This document shows positions 1 to 5,749 of a stretch of 5,749 nucleotides of DNA, piece after piece; within the stretch, counting starts at the first letter, position 1; each line of letters begins with the position of its first letter. The notes beneath the pieces are model-generated. The model was not told the DNA's origin, ran no database searches, and saw only the letters and a program-made list of their open reading frames with translations. Both the position numbers and the translations under genes were made by a program. This stretch comes from 2-12-FULL-42-15 sp964196565 (GTDB lineage Bacteria; Pseudomonadota; Gammaproteobacteria; Coxiellales; Coxiellaceae): positions 1 to 5,749 of the forward strand of contig CAXMUH010000156.1 in assembly GCA_964196565.1 (NCBI GenBank), given 5' to 3'.

Positions 1-1
1 G

Positions 2-2392
2 AGTTACCTTATGCTTGTGGATAAAAAGACAGTCTTACAAAAGGATGGGGCGCTATCGCAACATTTGATATATCAAGCTCCTGATTTAGACTCATCGACT
101 GAGCATGAATTATTGGTGCATAGTCAAACATGGCAAAAGGCACTGTCTTTATTGGGCGATGGTTGGATGGTTGAGACTAATGTGATTACTCACGCATATC
201 ACTCAAAACCAGGTTCAGAAAACTTCCCTGATCTTGTGTCTGCTATCATTGATGATGAACGGTCATTGCAATTTCAATCCGGCGCCTATTTTAAATCTTG
301 TTACTATTTATCCATTACTTGGAAACCAGCTGACTTTGTTGGTTCAAAGGCGAAAAAGTTTATACTGAGCAATCAAAAAAAAGAAAAAGGGTTAGACAGT
401 CACTTAGATGAGTTTACTTCAAAGGTTAATGAATTTATTGGCTTATTGTCTCGGTCAAATCGTGTTGAGGCTCTAGAGTCAACAGCGCTGATTTCTTTTT
501 TAAATCGATGCATTACAGGTAAAGATAATGATTTAGTGGCGCCATACCAAGGTGCATTTCTTGATGCGTATTTAAGTCATCAGGATTTTATGGGTGGGTT
601 TTCATTGAAGATGGGGGATCAGTTTATTAAGGTGCTGGCCATCGATGATCTTCCATCCTACAGTTATCCGTGCATACTTGATTTGTTAACAATGTTCCAC
701 GTGGAATATCGCTGGTCATCACGTTTTATTCCACTAAGCTCATTGACGGCAGGGAAATACTTGAAGCGTTATGAACGCAGTTGGTCTAGCAAAGCAATAG
801 GTTTTATGGGTGTCATTCGCGAATCGCTGGGCATGCCAGCTAAGCTTGATGCGGATGCAGAGCAAACCGCTGAAATGATCAGAGCCGCTAAACTACAAAA
901 TAGTTCCGGCAGTTTGAACTATGGCTTTTATAACAGCACAATTATATTGATGCATAAATCTCAAGAAGTACTGGGTGAAATCAGTGAAAACATTGTAAAA
1001 GCGATTCAACAGCTTAATTTTCGAGTACGAAAAGAATTTGTTAATGCAACGGAAGCTTACTTAGGATCAATCCCTTGTCACGGTGATTACAACCTTCGTA
1101 AAATGTTAGTGGATTCACAATTTGTGAGTCATTCGTTACCCATGAGTCAAATTTATCAAGGTGAGCGTCAAGCGCCTTCTCCTCTTTATCAAAGTGGCCA
1201 CAAAAATGCCCCAGCGTTATTGTTAACAGGAACAAAAGGCAGTCGACCTTTTTGGTTGAACTGCCATGTCGGTGATGTGGGTCATACCGCAGTCTTAGGT
1301 CCTACAGGCAATGGTAAATCGACGTTGGTAGCAGCTTTAATGGCAGCTCATCGAAAATACCAAGGCTCACGTATTATTGTTTTAGATAAAGATCAATCGC
1401 ATAAAACAACAATTCATGCGTTGGGTGGCGCCTATATGGATTTATCTAAAAGCTCAAGTCCGCTGTCACCATTGGCGCGAATAGTGCCTCCAGATCATAC
1501 AAACCATGTTGCTGAACTAGCAAAAGCCACACAATGGCTAACGGAGTGCTGTGAAATTCAGGGTGTAACCATGACGCCTGAGCGTCAAACGTTATTAAGA
1601 GAGTCGTTAGAACGTTTATCTATGCAGCCTGAGGAATATAAAAATTTAAATCATATCAGCGTTCAAGACCCCGAGTTGCGTGAGGCATTGGCAACCTATT
1701 CGCAAGGCCCTTATGCAAAGTTATTAAATGGCACTGAAAGTTTATCTGCTCATGGCGGCGTTATGGGTTTGGATATGACATCACTGATCAGCAGTACATC
1801 ACAAAAGCAAGATTTACGATTGCCCGTTATTCGTGCTGTGTTTAATGAATTAGAGTCATTATTTGTTGACAAACGGCCAACGCTGTTGATATTGGAAGAG
1901 GCTTGGGGCTATTTAAAACATCCACTGTTTTTTGAAAAGCTGACAGATTGGTTTAAGACATTGCGCAAGGCCAATGTTTCAGTCATTTTCGTATCACAAG
2001 ATCTTTCAGATATCGCTGCCTCTCAAGCGGCTTCAGTGATTCAAAATTCGTGTATGACACGAATTTATCTGCCGAACGCGTCAGCGTTGGAACCGGCGGT
2101 TAAGCATTTTTATCAGCAATTTGGATTAAACGATCGTCAAATTGATATTATCCAATCGGCCACACCTAAGCAGGATTATTACTATAACAGTGCACTAGGC
2201 AATAGATTGTTTAGTTTGGATCTTGGCGAGTTGGCTAAGAGTTTTTTGTGTATTTCAACAAAAGAAGACATTGCAAAGTTTCATCAATTGTATTCAGCAC
2301 AGCATAGTCGTTGGGTCTTAGACTGGCTAACTTATAAAGGGCTAGCGGATTGGTGTGATTATGTTGAAGAAAATTATCAGGAGGTAGCGTGA
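2..2392 (+). CDS. trbE: TrbE/VirB4-family conjugation ATPase, 5'-partial
   Basis: This is the cytoplasmic, inner-membrane-associated ATPase that energises assembly and transfer in Trb-class type IV secretion. Counting the Met at nt 11 as residue 1, the family N-terminal CagE/TrbE/VirB region includes FHVEYRWSSRF (229-239) and HGDYNLRK (357-364). Next comes the TrbE signature HVGDVGHT (419-426) running into Walker A GPTGNGKST (430-438), then LDKDQS (about 458-463), a Walker B-type LLILEEAW (625-632) and the conserved SQDLSDI (662-668). The Walker B acidic pair is Glu-Glu where many relatives have Asp-Glu. The C-terminal helicase-like lobe is complete and ends in a TGA that overlaps the next start. 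The Met at nt 11 is probably not the true start: it has no Shine-Dalgarno sequence, the frame stays open to the window edge (Ser-Tyr-Leu-Met-Leu-Val-Asp), and TrbE proteins have a similar Tyr-Ala-x-Leu-Val-Asp stretch well inside the protein. Roughly 15-30 residues are likely missing. Family assignment is very secure. Confidence 0.95.
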   Translation, partial: SYLMLVDKKTVLQKDGALSQHLIYQAPDLDSSTEHELLVHSQTWQKALSLLGDGWMVETNVITHAYHSKPGSENFPDLVSAIIDDERSLQFQSGAYFKSCYYLSITWKPADFVGSKAKKFILSNQKKEKGLDSHLDEFTSKVNEFIGLLSRSNRVEALESTALISFLNRCITGKDNDLVAPYQGAFLDAYLSHQDFMGGFSLKMGDQFIKVLAIDDLPSYSYPCILDLLTMFHVEYRWSSRFIPLSSLTAGKYLKRYERSWSSKAIGFMGVIRESLGMPAKLDADAEQTAEMIRAAKLQNSSGSLNYGFYNSTIILMHKSQEVLGEISENIVKAIQQLNFRVRKEFVNATEAYLGSIPCHGDYNLRKMLVDSQFVSHSLPMSQIYQGERQAPSPLYQSGHKNAPALLLTGTKGSRPFWLNCHVGDVGHTAVLGPTGNGKSTLVAALMAAHRKYQGSRIIVLDKDQSHKTTIHALGGAYMDLSKSSSPLSPLARIVPPDHTNHVAELAKATQWLTECCEIQGVTMTPERQTLLRESLERLSMQPEEYKNLNHISVQDPELREALATYSQGPYAKLLNGTESLSAHGGVMGLDMTSLISSTSQKQDLRLPVIRAVFNELESLFVDKRPTLLILEEAWGYLKHPLFFEKLTDWFKTLRKANVSVIFVSQDLSDIAASQAASVIQNSCMTRIYLPNASALEPAVKHFYQQFGLNDRQIDIIQSATPKQDYYYNSALGNRLFSLDLGELAKSFLCISTKEDIAKFHQLYSAQHSRWVLDWLTYKGLADWCDYVEENYQEVA
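693..708. promoter_or_regulatory. parS-like ParB-binding palindrome inside virB4
   Basis: The sequence TGTTCCACGTGGAATA matches the conserved bacterial parS consensus TGTTNCACGTGNAACA at every defined position except the second-last base (T for C). Its core TTCCACGTGGAA (695-706) is a perfect 12-bp palindrome. It is the only CACGTG in the window. It encodes Met-Phe-His-Val-Glu-Tyr, of which Val-Glu-Tyr belongs to a stretch conserved in TrbE proteins, so coding constraint explains part of the match. Functional ParB binding is inference; parS sites do commonly lie inside genes. Confidence 0.4.
2044..2066. repeat. Perfect 10-bp inverted repeat with 3-nt loop
   Basis: The arms AAATTCGTGT (2044-2053) and ACACGAATTT (2057-2066) are exact reverse complements around the loop ATG. 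The repeat lies in the 3' part of virB4, encoding a stretch around Asn-Ser-Cys-Met-Thr-Arg-Ile. No T-run follows, so it is not an intrinsic terminator. It could form an mRNA hairpin or be a dyad site for a repressor, or it could be a coincidence of coding sequence. No function can be assigned. Confidence 0.45.
2379..2385 (+). promoter_or_regulatory. Strong ribosome binding site for trbJ
   Basis: AGGAGGT is a near-perfect Shine-Dalgarno sequence lying inside the last codons of virB4. It sits 6 nt before the ATG at 2392 but only 3 nt before the in-frame GTG at 2389. The spacing decides the trbJ start in favour of ATG 2392. Confidence 0.85.
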
Positions 2393-3123
2393 TGAAGAAA
2401 TTGTTTGCCGGTATTTTTTTATTTATGCCGCTATGTTCAAATGCATTTATCTTTATTGATCCAGTTAATTTGATTCAAAATACCATCAGTGCGATAAATT
2501 CAATCAGTTTATTGGTGAATCAGGTGCGTGGGATTAAATCTCAGATTGAAAATTATCGGCAAAATTTAAGGCATTTAGGCAGTTTTCATTACCAGGATAT
2601 TGGCAATGTCATTAGCCAGCTGGATAACATTACTCGGCAGGGTCAGTCTATTTCTTACGCGATGCAAAATGTCGACAGTAAATTTAAGCAATATTATCCA
2701 GACTATTCTGAACAGCAAGACACGACAAATTATCAGCAAGCCTATCAAGGCTGGAATAAAACAACGATGACTACGTTTAGTAATTCGCTTCGCGCCATTG
2801 GGTCGAATACGGAATCGGTGCGAAAAGAAGATCAGCTGATGCAGCAGTTAAAGGCACAAAGCCAAAGTGCGCAAGGTAGAACACAAGTGATGCAAACTGC
2901 CAATGAAATGGCTGTTGAAAACATCAGACAGCTGGAGAGTCTGAAGCATCTAATTGCTGCACAATCCAATGCACAAACGGCTTATATGGCGAGCCAAGTG
3001 TCAAAAAATTCGTTTGAACAGAAATCGCTTGATGAAATCGTCAAACAAACGCCGACTCAGTTTCCTAGCTACAGAAATTGCAGTGCATTTGGCAAAATTA
3101 AACAGGGTTCATCATGGCAGTAG
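2392..3123 (+). CDS. trbJ: TrbJ/VirB5-like periplasmic conjugation protein
   Basis: The 243-residue exported protein resembles TrbJ, the P-type counterpart of VirB5, thought to act in the periplasm or at the pilus tip. The N-terminus has a Lys-Lys charge, a hydrophobic core and a probable signal-peptidase I site after Ala18 (CSNA before FIFIDP). The mature start FIDPVNLIQN matches the family's hallmark Asp-Pro-x-Asn-x-x-Gln-Asn just after cleavage. The rest is mostly helical, Gln- and Asn-rich and coiled-coil-like (about 25-62 and 140-215), as usual for TrbJ. One cysteine remains after cleavage (Cys230). The signal-peptide Cys15 is not in a lipobox (Met-Pro-Leu-Cys). ATG 2392 is chosen over the in-frame GTG at 2389 because of Shine-Dalgarno spacing. 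The gene overlaps virB4 by 1 nt (TGATG arrangement) and trbL by 10 nt. The family call rests on the N-terminal motif, helical content and position; divergence elsewhere is high. Confidence 0.88.
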   Translation: MKKLFAGIFLFMPLCSNAFIFIDPVNLIQNTISAINSISLLVNQVRGIKSQIENYRQNLRHLGSFHYQDIGNVISQLDNITRQGQSISYAMQNVDSKFKQYYPDYSEQQDTTNYQQAYQGWNKTTMTTFSNSLRAIGSNTESVRKEDQLMQQLKAQSQSAQGRTQVMQTANEMAVENIRQLESLKHLIAAQSNAQTAYMASQVSKNSFEQKSLDEIVKQTPTQFPSYRNCSAFGKIKQGSSWQ

Positions 3124-4214
3124 ACGCAGGAACCCTAGATCAAGTTACCCAACAGTTTTTAACAGCCTTTCAAAATGATTCGGGATTGATCGCCCTTGCG
3201 GCGAAGGGACTGTTTTTTAAGTTGGCTGTTATCCAGCTTACGGTTACCTTTTTATGGTTGAGCTTGTCGGGTGAAAGTTTGCAACGATTGCTTATTCGTT
3301 TCATACAAATTAGCACGGTTTTTGGTTGTTTCTATGCCTGTATTGAATATGGATCAACCTGGATACCGGATGTTATTAATGGGTTTATTGAATTGGGCCA
3401 GCGCAGCGGTGTGATGTCAATTGATCCTAGCTCTATCGTTGATCAAGGGTTTAGCATTGCTGGTGCCATTTTGCATGCATTTTTTGGTTGGGGACTGCTG
3501 GGGCATCCTTTTGTTTCCTTTGTGGGGGCTGTGGTTTGTATTGCCATTGTCATTATTTATGCTTTGCTGGCCGCTGAATTAGCTGTGGTTATGGTTAAGT
3601 CTTATTTCTTAGTGAGTATTTCGAGTTTGTTTTTTGCCTTTGGTGCGAATGAGGTGACTCGACCGATGACGGTTAATTATTTCAAAACAGTTATTGGTAT
3701 TGGTCTGCAATTAATGACTTTGTATTTTTTGATTGGTGTTGGTCAGTATGTTGGTCAAGACTGGGCATCGATGACGGTGCAGGCTGCTCAAAACCACGAG
3801 CTTATGCCCATGTTGGTGATTTTAGCCGGTGTTATTGTTTATTACATGATCGTTAAAAATGTGCCGACTTTTGTTGCTGGACTTTCAGGTGTTGGTGGCT
3901 TTCGTAACTATGGCGCCGAAGCTGTTGGTATGGCGATTCATGCTGGGATGACGGGTGCCTCCCACCTCAGTTCAGCTAGAAAAATGGCGGGTTCAGTAAT
4001 TCAGGGAGGTGGTCAGTTAGGTCAGGCTTTCGGAGGTTCATGGAAAGGAGGTTCTGGCAATTTATGGCAAACAGCAAAGCAAGCGACAGGGCATCTTGCT
4101 AAGTCAGCAATGAAAAGCACGGGTGATGCTGTGATGCAGCGAAACCAGCACATGAGTTTTGGTCAACGTGCGAATGCACACTTGGCAAATCGGGTAAAAC
4201 CCAAGGGGAGTTAA
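3114..4214 (+). CDS. trbL: TrbL/VirB6-family inner-membrane channel protein
   Basis: The 366-residue polytopic protein matches TrbL/VirB6, the inner-membrane component of the Trb translocation pore. By eye there are about six hydrophobic segments, near residues 32-51, 60-79, 133-156, 158-177, 191-211 and 229-247. The N-terminal soluble part (1-25) reads like TrbL (Leu-Asp-Gln-Val-Thr-Gln-Gln-Phe). After the last helix, the sequence VPTFVAGLSGVGG (250-262) corresponds to the conserved TrbL turn of the (I/V)P-x-x-x-x-G-L type. A Gly/Ser/Ala/Gln-rich hydrophilic tail of about 100 residues ends the protein. The chain is shorter than many TrbL proteins, mainly in that tail. The ATG has an AGGG Shine-Dalgarno sequence at 3104-3107, spaced 6 nt, and lies inside the trbJ 3' end, suggesting coupled translation. 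trbJ and trbL adjoin directly, so there is no trbK between them. Confidence 0.9.
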   Translation: MAVDAGTLDQVTQQFLTAFQNDSGLIALAAKGLFFKLAVIQLTVTFLWLSLSGESLQRLLIRFIQISTVFGCFYACIEYGSTWIPDVINGFIELGQRSGVMSIDPSSIVDQGFSIAGAILHAFFGWGLLGHPFVSFVGAVVCIAIVIIYALLAAELAVVMVKSYFLVSISSLFFAFGANEVTRPMTVNYFKTVIGIGLQLMTLYFLIGVGQYVGQDWASMTVQAAQNHELMPMLVILAGVIVYYMIVKNVPTFVAGLSGVGGFRNYGAEAVGMAIHAGMTGASHLSSARKMAGSVIQGGGQLGQAFGGSWKGGSGNLWQTAKQATGHLAKSAMKSTGDAVMQRNQHMSFGQRANAHLANRVKPKGS

Positions 4215-4219
4215 ATACA

Positions 4220-4600
4220 ATGTTGAATTACATGCGTCAGAAATTTAAAAAGGACATCTCTGGTTCCTATATTGGGATGTTCTATTGGTTTAGTCTATTG
4301 GCTTTTCTTTTCTATTATTATTTCCCTTTTAAGCTGATTGGTCTTACAGCGGTGATCGCTATTACCTGGGTGGCTATTATGATTCTGTTTCAAGAAAAGC
4401 ATAAGATCTTCTTTGTTCATTATCTCAATATTACCTTGGCATCACTTGCGCTTTATTATCATTGGTGCTGGGGGTTTTCATTCTGGGGTTTTCATCTGGA
4501 GCGATATTATTGCTGGGTTGTTTTAACAGCAAGCATTGTAGCCTATTTAGGTCGGTTGATCGTTTTACGCAAAAACAAAGGAAAAGAAAATGTCACATAA
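4220..4600 (+). CDS. Small aromatic-rich four-helix membrane protein, unknown
   Basis: I do not recognise this 126-residue protein. It has about four hydrophobic helices, near residues 15-35, 39-58, 64-85 and 96-116. A basic N-terminus (Arg-Gln-Lys-Phe-Lys-Lys) and a basic C-terminus (Arg-Lys-Asn-Lys-Gly-Lys) suggest both ends are cytoplasmic. It is unusually aromatic: 13 Phe, 12 Tyr and 6 Trp, about a quarter of the chain, including Leu-Phe-Tyr-Tyr-Tyr-Phe and a short tandem WGFSF/WGFHL (15-nt period; the 11-mer GGGGTTTTCAT occurs at 4471 and 4485). It is real by context: GGGGAG at 4205-4210 lies 9 nt before the ATG, it starts 5 nt after trbL, and its end overlaps trbF by 11 nt. It could be an accessory subunit of the inner-membrane complex or an entry-exclusion protein replacing TrbK, but nothing in the sequence proves either. 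Confidence 0.85.
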   Translation: MLNYMRQKFKKDISGSYIGMFYWFSLLAFLFYYYFPFKLIGLTAVIAITWVAIMILFQEKHKIFFVHYLNITLASLALYYHWCWGFSFWGFHLERYYCWVVLTASIVAYLGRLIVLRKNKGKENVT

Positions 4601-5237
4601 AGTTGAAAACCCCTATTTAACTTCAAAAAAATTATGGAATGACCTTTATGGCGCGGTGGAGGAAAAACTGTTGCGTGCAAATATCATTATCATAGTGATG
4701 TGCATTTTGTTAGCTATTAGCACGATATCACTTGCGTTGATGGCTTCAATGTCTCGCGTTCAACCCTATGTCGCTGTTTTGCATGGGAACGAGCTGCTCA
4801 CTCTCACTAAGTTTGACACACCTCAATTAGTTACGTTAAAGCCGAAGTTAGCAGCATTAATGAGTCGTGAATTTATTAAAAAACTACGTGGTGTGACCAT
4901 AGATCCAGAGGTGAATCAAGGCAATTTTATTCAAGCGTTAACGATGACCTCGGGTGCTGCAACCGGAGTGGTGAAAGATTACCATCGACACAAATCACAG
5001 AACATCATTAATCTACAAATAACAAGCCTTATTCTGCAATCGCCGCATATGATTGATATGCGCTGGTTGGAAACTTCTCGTGATCCAAAAACGGGGGATA
5101 AGCTTAATAGCCAACATTTTTCTGCTGAATTGACGTTTCGGTTTGATAAGACCTCGACCAATTCAGTGATTGCTGAGCATAACCCATTGGGTTTTTATAT
5201 TACCAATGTAGCGTGGAGTAAAGATAATGCATTATAA
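4590..5237 (+). CDS. trbF: TrbF/VirB8-family inner-membrane protein
   Basis: The 215-residue bitopic protein belongs to the TrbF/VirB8 family, which joins the inner-membrane base to the periplasmic part of the apparatus. It starts with a short cytoplasmic segment bearing the TrbF-type NPYLTSKKLWNDLYG (7-21), then one membrane helix at about 31-53. Next comes SRVQPYVAVL (55-64), the family Ser-Arg-Val-x-Pro-Tyr-Val motif. The rest is the periplasmic NTF2-like VirB8 domain. It ends in NPLGFYITNVAWS (198-210), matching the conserved VirB8/TrbF Asn-Pro-Leu-Gly-x-Tyr-Val segment. The mature domain has no cysteine. Length is typical. AAGGA at 4578-4582 precedes the ATG by 7 nt. The gene overlaps the upstream membrane-protein gene and the downstream trbG by 11 nt each, consistent with coupled translation of the base components. 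Confidence 0.94.
   Translation: MSHKVENPYLTSKKLWNDLYGAVEEKLLRANIIIIVMCILLAISTISLALMASMSRVQPYVAVLHGNELLTLTKFDTPQLVTLKPKLAALMSREFIKKLRGVTIDPEVNQGNFIQALTMTSGAATGVVKDYHRHKSQNIINLQITSLILQSPHMIDMRWLETSRDPKTGDKLNSQHFSAELTFRFDKTSTNSVIAEHNPLGFYITNVAWSKDNAL
5215..5218 (+). promoter_or_regulatory. Ribosome binding site for trbG
   Basis: GGAG lies 8 nt before the ATG at 5227, inside the last codons of trbF. It supports that ATG as the start of the partial trbG gene, as does the lipoprotein signal peptide that follows immediately. Confidence 0.7.
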
Positions 5238-5749
5238 GTCAATCAGTATTCTAAGCGTGTTGTTACTAGCAGGCTGCACAAAAGCCATTGTTCACTACAG
5301 ACCAGATGACTTTATCAATCCAAACAAAGTGGTGGTAAAGCAGATTCAAGTAAAGTTGCCCAAAGTGAAAATTGCGGCAACCTATAGCATTGGCAATGAT
5401 CCTAAAGTTGAACAAGCTTACCAACACTTTTTGAAGACCGGTCACATGGTGAACATCAAATCCAAGGGTTTTAGAACATTGGCTTACAGCCTGCATCGCC
5501 ATCCGATACTTGCCTGTGCGCCGTTGCATTTATGCGTGGTACAACTAGAACAAGGAGAAAACATCAATAATATAGAACTCGGTGATTCTGCTCATTGGGC
5601 CGTGCATCCGGCCCTAATGGGTACAAACACAAAAGGCTCTTATCAGATTGCTGTTAAACCATTGCAGGAAAATGTCAGCACGGATATGGTTATTACCACC
5701 AGTATACGAACGTACAATTTTGGATTAGTCAGCAAACTGGGTCAGTCGA
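5227..5749 (+). CDS. trbG: TrbG/VirB9-family lipoprotein, 3'-partial
   Basis: This gene runs off the window; 174 codons are visible. It encodes a TrbG/VirB9 protein, which forms part of the outer-membrane core ring with VirB7- and VirB10-type partners. The N-terminus is a lipoprotein signal peptide: Lys4, a hydrophobic core and the lipobox LLAGC with Cys17 as the predicted lipidated residue (followed by Thr, not Asp). Family motifs follow: CAPLHLC (97-103), VQLEQGENINNIELGD (105-120), HWAVHPALMG (123-132), and IAVKP (141-145) leading to VITTSIRTYNFGLVS (155-169). These fit the Trb-type pattern of Cys-x-Pro-Leu-x-x-Cys, Glu-x-Gly-Glu, Gly-Asp-x-x-x-Trp and Thr-Thr-x-Arg-Thr-Tyr. Cys97 and Cys103 are the only other cysteines visible and may form a disulfide. 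The C-terminal VirB9 domain lies mostly beyond the window. The start overlaps trbF by 11 nt. Confidence 0.92.
   Translation, partial: MHYKSISILSVLLLAGCTKAIVHYRPDDFINPNKVVVKQIQVKLPKVKIAATYSIGNDPKVEQAYQHFLKTGHMVNIKSKGFRTLAYSLHRHPILACAPLHLCVVQLEQGENINNIELGDSAHWAVHPALMGTNTKGSYQIAVKPLQENVSTDMVITTSIRTYNFGLVSKLGQS

Noticed and set aside
65..76. TTGATATATCAA, a perfect 12-bp palindrome
   Set aside because: It is AT-rich, matches no binding consensus I recognise, and lies within coding sequence; chance is a sufficient explanation.
1115..1127. TCACAATTTGTGA, a CRP- or operator-like short dyad
   Set aside because: It has only 6-bp arms, lies deep in coding sequence, and the half-sites are in the reverse order to a CRP site (TGTGA-N6-TCACA).
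1041..1235. 64-codon minus-strand open frame inside virB4
   Set aside because: It lies antisense to a strongly conserved part of virB4, has no plausible ribosome binding site, and its product looks like no known protein.
2389..2391. GTG as the start codon of trbJ
   Set aside because: It would sit only 3 nt from the Shine-Dalgarno sequence; the ATG directly after it has better spacing and gives a standard Met-Lys-Lys signal peptide.
2392..2445. Cys15 of TrbJ as a lipoprotein cysteine
   Set aside because: The residues before it (Met-Pro-Leu) do not fit a lipobox; cleavage after Ala18 by signal peptidase I is more likely.
2954..3178. 74-codon plus-strand open frame spanning the trbJ-trbL junction
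   Set aside because: It is an alternative-frame shadow of two well-supported genes, rich in Arg, Lys, Asn and Ser as expected from out-of-frame reading.
4979..5161. 60-codon minus-strand open frame inside trbF
   Set aside because: It is antisense to the conserved VirB8 domain with no independent support.
5266..5529. 87-codon minus-strand open frame opposite trbG
   Set aside because: The plus-strand reading gives a lipobox and clear TrbG motifs across the same bases, so the minus-strand frame is a shadow.
5597..5614. GC-rich hairpin with arms GGGCCG and CGGCCC in trbG
   Set aside because: It has a 6-bp stem in conserved coding sequence and no following T-run, so it is not a terminator.
1..5749. 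Evidence for a CRISPR array, tRNA, rRNA, insertion sequence, attachment site or toxin-antitoxin pair
   Set aside because: The window is filled by six tightly packed T4SS genes, and none of the repeats, structures or motifs expected for those features was seen.

Overview
The window is the middle of a conjugative type IV secretion (mating-pair formation) operon of the P-type/Trb class. All genes lie on the + strand. In order they are a TrbE/VirB4 ATPase (5' end outside the window), a TrbJ/VirB5-like periplasmic protein, a TrbL/VirB6 polytopic channel protein, a small aromatic-rich four-helix membrane protein of unknown identity, a TrbF/VirB8 bitopic protein, and a TrbG/VirB9 protein with a lipobox whose 3' end runs out of the window. 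The order trbE-trbJ-trbL-trbF-trbG is that of Ti-plasmid-like and many genomic-island Trb clusters. trbB, trbC and trbD would be expected upstream, and trbI (VirB10) downstream.

The sequence is moderately AT-rich by eye, with A/T-leaning wobble positions and Shine-Dalgarno starts. With the Trb-class proteins this points to a proteobacterium. A low-to-mid-GC gammaproteobacterium such as a Legionella- or Coxiella-type host, with the operon on an ICE or plasmid, is my best guess, but the window has no taxonomic marker and no integrase, relaxase or replication gene.

Layout: nt 2-2392 trbE/virB4; 2392-3123 trbJ/virB5; 3114-4214 trbL/virB6; 4220-4600 small membrane protein; 4590-5237 trbF/virB8; 5227-5749 trbG/virB9 (partial). 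Genes overlap by 1-11 nt or are separated by at most 5 nt, so there is no intergenic space for a promoter or terminator. The unit is presumably transcribed from upstream as one message with translational coupling. Functionally, VirB4 powers assembly at the inner membrane, VirB6 and VirB8 form the inner-membrane base, VirB5 acts in the periplasm or at the pilus, and VirB9 belongs to the outer-membrane core.

The machinery is a recognisable known system, not a new one. The points that stand out are a 15-of-16 match to the bacterial parS (ParB-binding) palindrome inside virB4, the unidentified membrane protein at the trbL-trbF junction in an operon with no trbK between trbJ and trbL, a lipobox directly on the VirB9 homologue, and a perfect 10-bp inverted repeat near the 3' end of virB4.
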